Shown: one piece after another, positions 10,938-23,999 of the stretch | Layout of the letters: each line of letters starts with the position of its first letter | Position numbering within the stretch: the stretch's first letter is position 1 | Source of the DNA: Hofstenia miamia | Taxonomy: Eukaryota; Xenacoelomorpha; Acoela | Assembly: GCA_004352715.1 (NCBI GenBank) | Contig: SCFE01000018.1 | Coordinates: 1,755,961 to 1,819,960 of the forward strand | DNA: 64,000 nt | Direction: 5' to 3' | Position numbers and translations under genes: made by a program | The notes under the pieces: model-generated | Told to the model about the DNA's origin: nothing | Databases searched by the model: none | Seen by the model: the letters and a program-made list of their open reading frames with translations, nothing else

Positions 10938-12964
10938 ATATTCAATTGTATGCACATAGTTACTTGATTATAATGATTGCAATAATACACACCCCTAGCA
11001 CGCCTTCGCTTGCTAATGAGATTGGTGGTTTTAAGTCCTTTAGCACAAATGATATAATATGAATTCCTACTTAAATGTCATCATGTGCTGAATGTTCGTT
11101 TGCAATTTAATTCCGGTTACCATTTTCCATAATATGAAAACCGTCTACAGATTTTAAAGTACCAATGTTTCTATGGCTGTGTTCTAATGTCTATGCTTTC
11201 ATTTGAATTTTTGTAGATAAATGAAGATTTGTAAATATTTATGGTATTTTGGTTAAAGAATTTGGATTCGACTTTTTATATAAGCAAGATGCCATGTAAA
11301 ACATTTCATGTAAACCAAATGAAATTTTACGCGATTTACTTTTCCAACATAAATATTTTATAAACTTACTTTCAAATTGAACATTGTATTTGCATCACTC
11401 TTCACTTTTCATTTCTATTTGTTGTTATTTGTGTTTCCCATTCTTACGAATATAACGTATTGTAAAGGTATTTGCTTGTTAGATATGTTAAAATATTTAA
11501 ATTGTCAAAATTGAAAATATGCCTTTTATAATTACAATAATCGCACAGCGTAATTACAAATTTAGTGTAGAATCACTTGGTTTGAATCTAGAGAGAACTA
11601 TGCCATAGGATTTAATGTCAAAGCAGAAGGTCGCTTAGGTGAAAATTTACTAGAGCAGCAGTTATTCCAACTAAGTAACGAGAGAACACAATTTAACTGA
11701 ACTTATTTCCCCTATTTACAGATGCTTTGGTGTGTCTTATATACAATGCGTATATACAATATGTACAAACATGAAAACAACTAATCACTAGTAAACACGA
11801 AAAGCGCGGGAGCTGGCCGATAAATAACTACCGACTGATGTTACATTAGGAAGTTACAGTTTATGTATTCTATTTGAAAGCTTTCATTGATGTAATTTTT
11901 GAAATTCAATGATCAATACCAAATGAGAATTGGAATGTCGTGTTCCAACGAAGTTTCGCAAAAATATATGGTCATAATTTGTTTGAAGTCACACACCAAA
12001 GAACTGTCAAAATCACTTTGTCTATGCTAATTAAAGCTCCAGCAGTGAATACTGTAAAAACAAATATAAAAATCCGCATATTGAAATTGAAAAAACTTGA
12101 TTGACATCTTGGAGAAGTCATGTTTAAAAATTCAAAGGAATATTCCAGAAGAGGGATACAATGTTAGAGATATTCCAAACTGTAAAAACCACAGAAGAAA
12201 AGCAATCATTTAAAATCATGAACACCCTTCAGTTCGAACTTTTATATGGTTTTTGTCAGTGAGACTTAAATAAATTTGCAGAGTAAATGGGGTAAATGGA
12301 AGGTATACACTTTGTATCACTTAAGCAGGGAAAACCTATGTTCCCAATGTGTTTAAACAATATAGCAGCAATGATATAAATATTGTTATTATACGAGTAG
12401 TTCATGTGTTCGGTAATTCAAATAGAACTACTATTAGTAAAGTGCATATTCGAATTGACTTCCAACAAATTTGAAACAAATCCACAGTATGCAAAAAACT
12501 GATTTCTATGCCATTGCTTTTTACATTTCTGTGTAACTTACAAATATGATGACTTTGTTTTTGATTCTGTTAATTCAATATTGATTGATTTCATGTTTAT
12601 TGGAAAATGGTGATTTTCCTTAAACTTTGCTGAGATTAAAATATAGATACTTTTGGATAGCATGCAGATATGTAGTTTTTATTTCCGTTAGGGACACAAA
12701 TTTTCCGCCGTTGGGGACTCACCGACCATTCTATTCTGTAATGAATATGTAAGGCATTAGGTTATGCCTTATAAATTGGTAATTTCAATTAATGGTGGGA
12801 AATCGTGTTAAATAAAAGAAATTTCTGTTAACAATTGGCACTGTTAAGATATTTTATTGATCAGTTAAGATCATTTCTGCATCAGGGTTATTTGAGATAC
12901 TATTATAATACAAATTCAGTTTTTCAGTAGTGAAACGGATCTTGGAATCATTCAATTGGCTTTT
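10938..12964. other. Intergenic, no gene seen
   Basis: AT-rich sequence. A slightly less AT-rich stretch at 11570-11860 (containing AAGCGCGGGAGCTGG) resembles element-derived DNA but has no frame or terminal repeat I can support. Confidence 0.5.
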
Positions 12965-13990
12965 ACCTATTAGTGCATTGGGATGGCGCCACTATTTAAG
13001 GGGTACTTTCTTGCATCGCGAGTTGGCATTTTCAAGAATAACAGATCGTAACTGCTTTCATTAGCTGCCGAAATGTTGCCAGTTTTAGACAGTTTATATT
13101 TCTTTCTTTGCATCAGCTTTGTTGGAGGAGTGGGTCCTTGTTGGAAATAGAAACTGCTCACTGTTATAAATACCAATCAAGACGTCATTGATGTAATTAA
13201 AACAAACAACATTTTCATTGTTGTAAAGGGCAGAGAAGTCAAAATATTTTGCTGAAACCCCATAAGTCGCATATATTTAAATCTTTGATCACGAAATTTC
13301 GCTTTTCGCAAAATTCGATTGTGGTGCTTTTATTCACAATCAATTCCTAGATGGTTACTTATTATAGTGGGTTGGAACAAGGAAATTTTTTGAAAAAAAA
13401 CGTTGGGTCGTTACACAGTCTTTTATCCAGGGCTTTGGTTTTCTGAGTTGGTAACTTTTTCTCCATTATTAATCTTGCTTCACTACAGATAATTGACGCA
13501 TCAAAATCGTTGAAATAGCCACAGACAATGATCCGCTTATTTGAATGTGATATATTTATTTTTTCAATTCCAGAAATTATATGGTTAGCTAGTTGTTCTC
13601 CTCGACTGAATCGGGGGGGGGCATATACATTCAAAAGAATAAGATTCAAGCAGAAAATATGATGAATCCAGAAGATCTCATATAATTGCTAATCTCGCAT
13701 ATTAATCTTCTTCCCATTTCAAATCGTCAGATACAAAAATACAGACACCTCAGCCAGATTGTTTTTCAGAATTATTTTGACTACCATCACGGCGAATAAG
13801 TTTATGACCAGATATGCTTAACTAACCGGCGTCTACATCTTTGTTTAGCCAAGTTTTAATCAAGCAACAAATCTTGATAGTATTGATATGGAGGTGAAAG
13901 ATTTCATTTGGTTTCTTAATCTTGAATTCAGGATGGGAAACTTACAGCTTTCTAGTCATATAGCGATCTCTGTACCATTCTGAAACAGTT
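12965..13990 (-). pseudogene. LINE APE-type endonuclease relic
   Basis: Reading the minus strand from 13990 down, pieces of an APE endonuclease appear in order: a KTWLNKDVDAG segment (the ETWL motif, at 13820-13855), SISGHKLIRRDG (about 13790), GVCIFVSDDLKW (about 13730), NVYAPP (about 13615), RIIVCGYFNDFD (13500-13535, where GDFNDFD is usual) and a post-endonuclease linker with FRDQRF and QRKKYK segments. The longest open pieces are 13362-13649 and 12970-13176. Frameshifts, stops and the D-to-Y change in the GDFN motif show it is inactive. No reverse transcriptase follows on the minus strand below 12965, so the copy is truncated or rearranged. Confidence 0.75.
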
Positions 13991-15315
13991 TCATGTTGTG
14001 AATTTTCAATGATTCTCTCGGAACGTTCTCATTAGTGATTAATTCATATCTCTTCCTCCTTCGGCTGTTAAATCCTGTGAAACAAAAACTTTCTCGATCT
14101 CTATGTGTATATGTACTGCATCCATGTGTAAATGTACTGTTGTTTTTTCATTATAATGTAATGCTTTAAGAATTTGACCGTTCAAATAAAAATCGAACAG
14201 AAAAAATCTGTAGGACAGAAATTGATACTTTTCAATGCTATAAGCTATTAATATCAAACTTCGTTGAATCTATTTTTAGCATATGTATAATTCACACCAC
14301 ACTTTCTATGACAATTTAGATATGCTTAAGTTAAAAAAAGTTAAAAAAACTTTTCTTCATAATGCAATTAAAAAATAGTACACCTGTATGACTGAAAAGT
14401 GCAACATGAATAGGAGACTTTGATTCGTTATCAATAATGTAAATATGCAACTCGCCAGTCAAAAAAATGTTTCTTGTGTATTGTGAGAATTGCTGCTCGT
14501 TTGCTTTGGTTTTTAAAGTATATTTTAGCAAAATTGCATCAAAAAGAATTTCTGAAATTATTAATTTTCATCATATGAATGTCAAAACCGTTCATACTAC
14601 GTAGAAGAAAAATCTTTATTCAGAGTGTACGTTAGCAATATATTATATATTGATAGCAATTCTGAAATCTTCAGGAATTTACAACAAAAACATTACAAAA
14701 TATATTGCGCTCTTGGACTATGGTGTTTTAATTTCCTACTAAAGTTTCATTTTTGAGCACATCGTTCGAATGTAATTCGGAAGCCAAATCTTTTGTATCT
14801 AGGCCTTAACATAGAATAAATACCTTCTAAAAAATCATGTCACTAGAAACTCTCGTACTCCAACTTTAAATTGACAGTTCATATTTTCTTATACGACGTA
14901 TGGTTTGCTAGCCATTTGAAAGAAAATGATTTTTTTTCAGATATTTCTAACTACTAATTTTAATTATAGTGTGTCCCTAACACAAATTTATTTTGCTTTT
15001 GAGACCTAAATTTAGTACTAAGTGGAGTAGAGTTTATTTTTTATATCAAATTGGTTGCACTTTATTGCAATATAATGGTTGAGAAATAGTATATGTAGGC
15101 TATTACTATAAATTATTCAATAATATACTAGAAAACGCTAAGATTACGTCTTTCCCTAATATAGAATTAATCAAATATAGACTTACTTACCATAAAAGAT
15201 GTTTCTTTTAGAGGTCACGTCATAATTGCCAAATTTTGAATTGAGTCTAATGTTTCAATATTGATTTGAAAAAATTCACTTGAAAACTTAAACTTTGCAA
15301 AAGATGAAAACATTC
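13991..15315. other. Intergenic, no gene seen
   Basis: AT-rich sequence with short chance frames only. No terminal repeats or splice-bounded frames were found. Confidence 0.5.
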
Positions 15316-15472
15316 AAATTCATAGTGTAGTGCCTATGGGTGTCTTTGAGGCACAAGGCACTATTAGTGGCGGAAAGAAAAGTAATTTGCCTGGGCTGGG
15401 TTTGTGCCGAATAATTAGCATTTTGAAATTGTCCAGGCTTTAACATAAGAAATCCGCCCAATTTCAACTCTG
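15316..15472 (+). repeat. Dispersed repeat, copy 1 (AATTCATAGTGTAGTGC family)
   Basis: About 157 bp starting AATTCATAGTGTAGTGC and ending CGCCCAATTTCAACTCTG. It matches 16040-16211 in the same orientation. Shared blocks are CACTAT(T/C)AGTGGCG, AAGAAAA(G)TAATTT and GCCCAATT(T/C)CAACTCTG. Copies differ by substitutions and by a ~15-bp length difference. Confidence 0.75.
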
Positions 15473-16039
15473 ATACTTGCAAAAGGGCAGTTGAATATAA
15501 TATAGTCTAATGTAATTTACATGATTTGATAAAGCTACTGGAAACGTTAATGTGTAGGGTAGTGGTTGTACATGTGATAAAATAAATATTTCATTTCATC
15601 AATATTGTTGGGAAAATTGGTTTTTATGAATAATGTTCAAATTTAATTTTACGTAAAGTATATTAAGATAAGATACGAGATTCTTTATCCAGATAAATGT
15701 CTATAAAGTTCAATTTTAATGGATATTTTATTCAATTTTTAAAGGGGTCGGCACTTTTAAAAGTGAAAACTAGGTTTGTGCTGTACCTTAAAATGTAAAA
15801 TAGAAAATATATGCAATTTAAAAAAACTTTGTCTTCATTAGGAACATTTTTGAAAATGCACACTCAATACTATTACGTAGCCAATTGCAATCATTTTCAA
15901 GAGGGGCTCACATCTGCTCCAGAAAAGTTTGAACTCCCTAGTCCTCAGGCCAGGCCTCAGACCATGTATGACACATTTATTATATTAAGGTTAACAATGC
16001 AATGCATGTTGATTAATACATTATGCATATCGTCCAATT

Positions 16040-16211
16040 AAATTCATAGTGTAGTGCTTATGGACTTCTATGAGACAAAAGACACTATCAGTGGCGCAAA
16101 AGAAAAATAATTTAGGCTGGGTCGGCCTTGGGCCAAATAGTTGGTAAATTCTAAAATTGATTGGGCCAGACAAGGCTTGGGTCTAAAAAATCGGCCCAAT
16201 TCCAACTCTGT
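16040..16211 (+). repeat. Dispersed repeat, copy 2 (AATTCATAGTGTAGTGC family)
   Basis: Direct-orientation partner of 15316-15472, about 570 bp downstream of it. The middle of this copy has extra TTGGGCC/CTTGGG words, so it is the longer version. No protein is encoded. The family is not one I recognise. Confidence 0.75.
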
Positions 16212-17029
16212 TGGGAGATATAAGCCCTTAAAAAATATTTGAAGAAATTATTAGAGTTTGTAAAATATTTCTCGGAGAATTTTGGTTAATATTTTGTGTA
16301 GAAAAGATTAACCTATTAAATAGATGTTAGTTGCATGTGCCCATTTTAGATAGTTTTGGTGCTATTTTGTTTGCTTAAGTATTTGTTCACTTAAAATTCC
16401 AAGTCCAATCAGAACTTTGCATGTTTTCTAAATTTCGATGTGTTCGCGGTCAGAGCTTAAATCATGGGGTAGGAGGTGGATTATTGACATTTTCTATAGA
16501 CCCATCACATAGTACTATGAATTGATTCTAGTTTATGCCAATAGTTGCCTAATTTTATCACTAATAATTAAAACGATTTGCTACATATTTTTTCATAAAC
16601 AGTTCTCAGTCACATATTAAATATTTATTCAAGGTATCACCTTGATCTATTTTATTATAAGTTGACAACACTTTTCTGGAAACGAGTGAATATCCTTGTT
16701 AGGTTTAAATTCATAATTTTATCTAGTGCAACGCATTGCTTTCACGATTGTAAATATTAATGTGAAAATGGCTGTCAGAAGAAGTAAGTTTTGATAGTTC
16801 TATCCTATGTTAATGTTGTGTATTATTCCTTCATAAAGATTTCCCTAGTCGTATATTTGACTAACATTTTATCGAAAATTAAAATTAGCAAATTCCTTCT
16901 TTTACTTATATCTTTAAATATTTCATATTTTAATGCATTTCGGTGCTTACTAGTTGCGTAAGTAATAAGGCATTGCTTCGGGTACAGAATCCTTGCACTT
17001 GCAGTCCATAGATGGACGCGGTGTAATTT
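16212..17029. other. Intergenic, no gene seen
   Basis: AT-rich sequence between the dispersed-repeat copy and the CCGCAC-word patch. No supported feature. Confidence 0.45.
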
Positions 17030-17375
17030 TTTACAACCACATTGCACCGCACCCGCAGTGAGTGGGCCCGCACTGTGCCCACATGTCTGCTAGAAAAATT
17101 CACCCGCACCTGCAATACACTCGCTATTGGTTCAACAAGGCGGCGTCATTTCAAGTAATTAAGGCGAAAATGTCAATAAAAAAATTGAGTTTTTATTAAT
17201 TTTGCTTAATTGAGTGAATAATGTTAAATATATCATATTGTATAGATTTCGTAGTATAATTAATGTTGTATTCATTTATTATTACACCTGTAAGAAAATA
17301 AATATGTCCACCCGCACTGCATCGCAACCCACGGGCATTTAAAATTCATTACCCACACTGCACCTCACCCGCATC
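17030..17375. repeat. Two CCGCACC-word-rich patches
   Basis: Higher-GC patches at 17035-17120 and 17305-17375 are made of degenerate CCGCAC, CACCCGCA, GCACCTC and CCCGCACTG words, separated by AT-rich DNA. A related patch is seen at 21495-21560 (CACCTCACTGCACCGCA). The pattern resembles the subterminal region of a hAT-like non-autonomous element. Ends were not defined. Confidence 0.4.
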
Positions 17376-18129
17376 AATTTTTGATTTTTTGTATCCTGAA
17401 GGGATTACTAGGACATTCATAGATAGGCTTAGGTGCAAGGTGCTTACATATATGATAGCAAAGTTGTGGTTTCTCAACATCCTATTAGCTTCTACCCAAG
17501 GTTTCTAGGTTTTTAGTTTCAATCAAATATCACTTCTCTAACTGTTCATGTACTTGGGGTTCAAAATTTATTCTTGTAGCATCTCACTTATATTCCAACT
17601 TCAACCATTGACAATGAGGTTTCATATTTTTTGTTCCATTGCGGAATGCTTATCTCGTGCTCCTAAACATAAACCTTCTAGAATATGTTTACCAAGTGTC
17701 TTTTATGCTTCTTCTTACTTTAGTTGTTTCATTCATGCCTAATAAATGCATTCTTGCTGCTTTTATGCGCTATATAAATGAAATTACTTTAGAGTTTCTT
17801 TCTCCAAGCAAAGAGAATGCATGAAATTTGTCGTTTTTAAAATTTTCTTAGCTTTTTGCATAATTTTATCTAGTGTTCTTACAGAATGTTGGTTATAAGA
17901 ATGAGTTTATTCAAGTAACATTAAAATACAGATAATCAACTGATCATGTTGAGCATCTAATTGTTCACAATAGATGGCGCAATGCATTAATTCAATATTT
18001 TTGATATTGTATGTGTTCTACGTTCTACTTATGCATAAAACTTCGTTTATTAAGTTTATTGAAGATGCCAAAGTTGTATAATTTAGGAAATCTGACTGGG
18101 CGATAAATTTAATACATTCACATGCGGTC

Positions 18130-19420
18130 TATTGAACAATCAGTATTATAAAATTTAAGACCCCGCCATTTATATTCAAGCATTTTCTTTTGTAACTATT
18201 GAAGCATTTATGAATTTCATTTATAAATACTCTTAATTTATTAATTGGTTTTATAGATTTGGATAAATTATTCCTTTTATTTATTGATGTATTGAGAAAT
18301 GAATTTTCCATTATTCTCTTAATATATTTAAGAGAAGCTTGATCTTTGGAGTTCTATGATTGTCTATGGAATATTTTGGAGAATAGAAAACGTGGTATGG
18401 AACAATTTTATTAAATATTGTGAAGAAAATAGTTGACACTATTTTATAAATAATACACTGTGAATTTAGAAAAGTTTTTGTAAAATTGATGTCTGCATTT
18501 CTTTTATATATAAATTATAAACTAAAATATTAACACCCCAGGTTATTTTCACATTGAGTTTTTAAAGGTTGTTGCTATATGTATTAATGTGTAAATTAAT
18601 TGAATTTTTGCTGTGATTGGAATCTATTGAGATAGATGCATTGCTAAGGGCTTCTTTGAAATGGACATTTTCTAAATATCATTACTTAAAATTCTAGTAA
18701 AATTTTGTTGAGAATAAAAAATTATACCATAACATTTAAAAGACTTAACTTGTTCTATATAAGTGTCATTAAATTTTAATTTGTGCTGAGAAAGTTTTAT
18801 AGATTTATGCCTAATTAAAGCAAATTGAGTTTTAGACGAACATATTCTTCGTTTGAGTGATGCAGAATATAGTTAAAGAAAAACGCAATTTTCTTCAAAA
18901 AATTTCATAGAGGATTTCGGAAACCGTATGCAAACTAAATAACATTGTATCGTCAGCATATTGTATGCTCAAATGGTTTACATATATGTTGAATTCTAAG
19001 GGTCTTAAAGTTGTCTGTAGAACATCATTTTAAATAAAAATCCAATCAAAGAGGATTGCATTTGGTTTATGAAGATAGCTGTTTATTAGATCTGCAATTT
19101 TCTTTTAAGTTGAGAATTTTAATTTTTATAAATGGCGTGGTCGATGGAGTCAAAAGCCTTTGATAAATGTAAATTTGCAACTGTTGAAAACTCATCAATA
19201 TTTATGCTTTTTCTCTAGTTCTTGGTATAGGTCTTAACAAAGCTTCTCTAGTAGATATATATTTGCGAAAACCACCTTGATTTTGAGAGTACAGATTATG
19301 TTTAAAATGCAGTCGCTAAGAAATCTTACTAAGAGGATCTGTATAGAAATAGTTCTATGCTTCAAAGAATCTATTGGGTTATTTTTTTAAAATGGAGAAG
19401 TACTTACCAAATTTAATTGA
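18130..19420 (-). pseudogene. LINE reverse-transcriptase relic with readable YADDT box
   Basis: Minus-strand translation in shifting frames gives the RT motifs in order: QGGFRKYISTREALL (19236-19285), LSKAFDSIDHAI (19130-19172), LINSYLHKPNAILFDWIF (19035-19100), QYADDTMLFSLHTVSEILYE (18905-18965), then FALIRHKSIKLSQHKLKFND and EQVKSFKCYGIIF (18740-18840), and a Lys/Asn-rich C-terminal part near 18130-18311. YADDTM itself is intact at 18943-18960. Frameshifts and stops elsewhere mean it is dead. It looks like a different LINE lineage from the relic at 7630, judging by the sequences around motif A. Confidence 0.8.
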
Positions 19421-19751
19421 GCAGATTTCGAGTGCTTCTTAAAAATATATATTAAAAAATTCGTTAGTGCTCTGTATATTACAAAGAACATATTTGATTA
19501 ACTGCTAGCTTTGACATTATCGTCCTCTATAGAAATATTGATGATTTGGACTATGCAATAACGTACAACCACTGATGTGTAGCAAAGCTAGAAGTACATT
19601 GACACCTTAAATTTAACCCGCAGCAATCCGAAAAATATTATTGATTATTTAGTATTTAGCCCACCTATGCAAATTGTTTTCTAAATTACTGTAGTTCACA
19701 GTATATTTGTATTTTGCAAGACTACCTTATGATAATGGCAAGTTTATATAC

Positions 19752-20321
19752 TTAACATTAGAACACCCAGCAATATAAACTTACCAAAACACACAAAACC
19801 GTCAATTTGACGGTTTTGCTATTTTTACTTATATTATTTAATAAAATCAATTAAAAAGTATATCAAAATAAAAAGAAAGTAAATGCAATAAAAGAAGAAA
19901 GTGCGTCAAAATCGCACTTTTTATTTTGAGTATCTTTATCAGAAAGTTCACTGTCGCTGTTTGAGACAAGAGCCAAAGTTGTATCTAAATCTTCTTAAAT
20001 TTCCAGAGTATCACTATCAATGGATTCTTCTTCATCTATTGAACGATGATCAGCTAGAGCATCAATTATGGCAGCAGCTAGTTCTTCGCAAGCTCGCCTT
20101 GGTCGCTATCAATTTGACGGTTAGTGAGTGTTCTAGTATTATTGCATTGTAACTTATTAACAAAAGCAGCTCTTTCTAAAAATAAAACTGCAATTGGTTG
20201 AGCCCATCAGCCAATTAAGAGTCATGATGTATGATACTGCTTTATCTTAATGTTAAACTACTATATTATAAACAAAATTGAAAACCATCAAATTGACGGT
20301 TTTTGGTGTTCTAGTGTTAAA
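19752..20321 (-). mobile_element. Non-autonomous piggyBac-type element, TTAA-flanked, 570 bp
   Basis: It is bounded by TTAA at 19752-19755 and 20318-20321. Inside each TTAA is the terminal repeat CA(T/C)TAGAACACC. Each end also has a palindrome built on CGTCAAATTGACG: a perfect AAAACCGTCAATTTGACGG-type stem at about 19796-19819 and an imperfect one at about 20283-20306. Spacing from the terminal repeat is long on the left (about 27 bp) and nearly nil on the right. Known piggyBac ends have the same asymmetry (short spacer at one end, 31 bp at the other). A third half-site lies at 20107-20120. The interior retains a minus-strand remnant of an acidic transposase N-terminus, consistent with an internal-deletion derivative. 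Confidence 0.85.
19890..20106 (-). pseudogene. piggyBac transposase N-terminal remnant
   Basis: The minus frame reads RPRRACEELAAAIIDALADH, then an acidic SIDEEESIDSDTLEI, an in-frame TAA near 19995, then EDLDTTLALVSNSDSELSDK and a few more residues. Acidic Ser/Asp/Glu-rich N-termini are usual in piggyBac (DDE_Tnp_1_7) transposases. The catalytic DDE region is absent. Its orientation agrees with the end asymmetry of the element: the gene start faces the end with the short spacer. Confidence 0.65.
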
Positions 20322-22519
20322 AAACCAAATTGTTAATTGCTCCTCAAACTTTTTTTCTTTTCTACTTGAGCATGATATTTCTGATTGATCAATGTGATAA
20401 CTATTTTGTAATTATATATAATTAAACGAATCATGCGGGTTAAAGAGGACTTTTGTCAACCAATATGTGTAAAAATGTTATATTGATCCTAGTTTCTTGC
20501 AATTAATTTTTTGGCAATCAATAATTGACTCCCTTAAGGACCTATATGTACCACACTATTTTTACGACATAGATGCATTTTAAAGTAAATTTTGATAATG
20601 GAATGCTTCTTACCATCTGCTTAATGCAAATAATATATTCTTTATTACAAAACCAACTTTTAAATTCCTTATGGGCCTCAATGGGTTAACCTCAATCCAT
20701 AACACACTGAAGCAAATAACACAATCGAATCTATCCATTGTTTAGTTTATAACCAAATATAATATTAGAATTGAACAAAATATTAATTCTTTAAAATAGT
20801 CGTTAAGCATCTTTTTCAAAAATTCTGTTGTTTTTTCATAGCAAGTCTAGTTGTTATGTTCGGTCTCAATCAAATCTAAAAACACAGAGAGTTAGTTGAT
20901 TCTTGCTCCTATTCGACCTAGTCATACTAAGTACTTTAGGCAAGCTAGAGGGCCTAAACGATAAAGATGTTTTGTATTTGCACCACAAGTTTTAAGTATT
21001 ATCACAAACACATGGCAGACTTTTATAATCACCGTCGTATCACAGCACTGCCGATTTTTACCTCGTTTGACTATTTCAACCCAATACTATCGCACCATGA
21101 CCTATTAGACTTAGCTTCATTTAGGGGCTTGATAATACATAGCGAAAGCCATAAAGTGACTATTAGCAACTAGCATTGAAAACCATACCAAATGTTTCCA
21201 ACAAAAAAAATCTGCTAAAAATGGATAAATATGTTTTTAATATGAATTGCGTCCACCATGAAGGCATTGTAGTCAAAGACATTTATTCTATCATAAATGT
21301 GAACAGATAACTCATAACATTTAATTTAAAGTTGAGCTTAATAATGGTTAAAGTTTTCTGCAAAATTTGAGTAAGAAGTAAGAAGTATTTAATGCAATGA
21401 AGTGAAAAATCTCCCAAAGCCTAAATAATGTTGATATAATAAGTTAATTGCGGCATAATAAACAAGTTCAATATAGAAAAATACACACAGTGTTTTCATT
21501 TGCACCACCGCAGAAAAATTTCCTATGCCACCTCACTGCACCGCATAGTGATATAGAACAAAGTGACCCAAACCCATGAGTCTGTGTGGGAAATATTTTG
21601 AAAACACGACAGGCAACGGTTTTGACATTCGCAATGTATATTAAATAATTTATTTAAGTTTTCTAGTTTCTATATAGAGTATGTGGATACATATATTTTC
21701 AAAACAAATTATTTATAATTACTATATTCTCAAAGTTGATCAGTATGTGTTTCTTAAGATCTAAATAATATACATTTATTGTTGTCTAAAAATTTCTTTG
21801 TAAATTTTATAGCTTAAATCTTAAAATCAATTAATTTTCGTAGATTTCTCAGATAATAGTTATCGCATATAAATACGAGATTAATTTATAAATTTTACTT
21901 TCATGGCTTACTAAAATTGTTTTCCGTAATTGGTGAAAACTTAAAGAAGCTATCAGTAGGCACTTTAATTTGTTTGGAATATGTGTTCATTTAATACTAA
22001 AAATTACAATTATATTCTCTAATACATAATCTAGGTACATTTTTTGACATAAAATCGGAATATTCTTACTGCTCCATTTTACACATTGCAGGAACATCAC
22101 AAGAAATGATTTTTTATCATAAAGGAAACATTCGCCGATGTGGAAAGAATTTACCCTTATATATAAATTCATATTGATAGAATTTGGGAAATGGGTATGT
22201 TTCGAATTCTAGTGCAAAACAAACTTAATGAGAGTTAAAAAATATATTTTTATTCAAGTAAAATTTCTACTAAATTTACTTATAACCTTAAACATTCCTA
22301 AAACATTGCATTTTTTAATTGTCCAGGCTGCAAAAAATTAATTCGAATTTCAAATTCTTTGAGAAACTAACAAAATATTTTTATTGATAATCTTCAAAAA
22401 ACTCATTATGTAGTGTTACTCTTAAGAAACTCAATTCTTTATTACTTATTAAATTTTCGAAACTCTGGAAAGCCAAGTAGCTTTCCCAGGAATTTTGCAA
22501 ACTATAGTCTTTCCAACTC

Positions 22520-22520
<1 letters not shown>
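20322..22520. other. Intergenic, no confident gene
   Basis: AT-rich sequence. A frame at about 20967-21173 is less AT-rich than its surroundings but has no recognisable product or splice context. A CACCGCA-word patch lies at 21495-21560. Confidence 0.45.

Positions 22521-22521
<1 letters not shown>

Positions 22522-22555
<34 letters not shown>
22522..22555. repeat. (AT)n microsatellite
   Basis: About 17 AT units. They give spurious Tyr-Ile repeat frames on both strands. Confidence 0.95.
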
Positions 22556-22559
<4 letters not shown>

Positions 22560-22585
22560 CATAGGCAATTATATATACATATCTA

Positions 22586-23250
22586 CAGGGTGTCTCATTC
22601 TTAGTATAAGGATTTTAAATATCTCTAATTTTTGAACGATACATTGGATTTCAACAGGGCTTCATACACACACACGTACTATAGATTATAGCATTTTACT
22701 TGTACTTTGAATTTTTGCAATCGGTGACATTTAACTCCAGTTATGACCTTTGGAGTAAAATTGCAATTTTTGCTTTAGTTGAACCTGAGAAATCGCTTTC
22801 TATGTTATAGTTTTCCTATCTTTTAACTGCTCTAAAACACACACATTTCTTCCTAGATGTCTGTATGTCTCTAATACGTTACTGCCATCATTATTTGCTA
22901 TTCAGCATTATTCGTTTTTGATATCAAAGAACAGACATCAAATCAATTATTGTCGAACAACAAATGGACTTTCAAATTGAGTGTCGATTCAAACTGAGTT
23001 TATCTCGAAATGGTTCTTCATTATGATTTAGCCTTATATCGGGAAAAATTAAAGGACAAATTGCAACAGAAATGAATGATACAATTATCTTTTGTATCTC
23101 TTCATCTATTTTCAAAAACAAAAACTTCAAGTTGAGGCAAATAGTAAGTGCGCACTATTTACAAATGGGCCTACTATCCAATAAAGACACTGTATTGAAA
23201 GATTTCACCAATTCTCTATTTATAGTAATATTTTCACTGGTTTTAGATTG
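22586..23250 (+). mobile_element. Possible mariner/Tc1-like element relic
   Basis: The segment begins TA|CAGGGTGTCTCATTC, which resembles the CAGGGTGTCCCA type of terminal repeat found on many mariner-family elements. Downstream (about 23015-23090) a plus frame reads YRGKIKGQIATEMND, similar in pattern to the N-terminal helix-turn-helix of Tc1/mariner transposases. No matching right end was found and the rest of the transposase is not readable. Treat as a weak assignment. Confidence 0.3.
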
Positions 23251-23739
23251 TTAATTTTATTCGCTTTATATATCAAAACATAATGTTGAACTATCAAATA
23301 TACATTATTTTCTCTCTCTCTTTAAATATATAAAAGATTTTCAACATGAGATAGAATTTCTTTTTTTTAAAGCAGTCATTGAACCAAATCTAAAAATTTA
23401 GTCATACGCAAACGTGCGGTAAAATAGCAGAATTCTTAGGCATTATTTTAAGATATTTTATTTCTGATGGGATTAATAATCCTAGAGATGATATATTATG
23501 AATTATTGAAATAGAAACAAGTCCAATATATTTAATTGTGGAATTCCACTTGTGATGTCAATTTCCTTTGATAATGTTCCATTTAAAGAATATTTGTCAA
23601 GTAGTAATATAATAGTAGTCTTTATAATATTAGCGCAATTTCAATTTACATATATTATTAACTAGCTTTTATTGACTGTAATTGTACAAAAAACATATAT
23701 ATACATACACATTATACACTTCAATGTACAAAATACATA

Positions 23740-23972
23740 CATATATATNNNNNNNNNNNNNNNNNNNNNNNNNNNNNNNNNNNNNNNNNNNNNNNNNNNN
23801 NNNNNNNNNNNNNNNNNNNNNNNNNNNNNNNNNNNNNNNNNNNNNNNNNNNNNNNNNNNNNNNNNNNNNNNNNNNNNNNNNNNNNNNNNNNNNNNNNNNN
23901 NNNNNNNNNNNNNNNNNNNNNNNNNNNNNNNNNNNNNNNNNNNNNNNNTATATATATATATATATATATATA
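23740..23972. repeat. (AT)n microsatellite containing a 200-N gap (23749-23948)
   Basis: AT units flank exactly 200 N on both sides, so the assembler probably failed inside the microsatellite. True length is unknown. All frames crossing it are artefacts. Confidence 0.95.
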
Positions 23973-23999
23973 CATTGCAAATAGTTTTATATATTGGTA

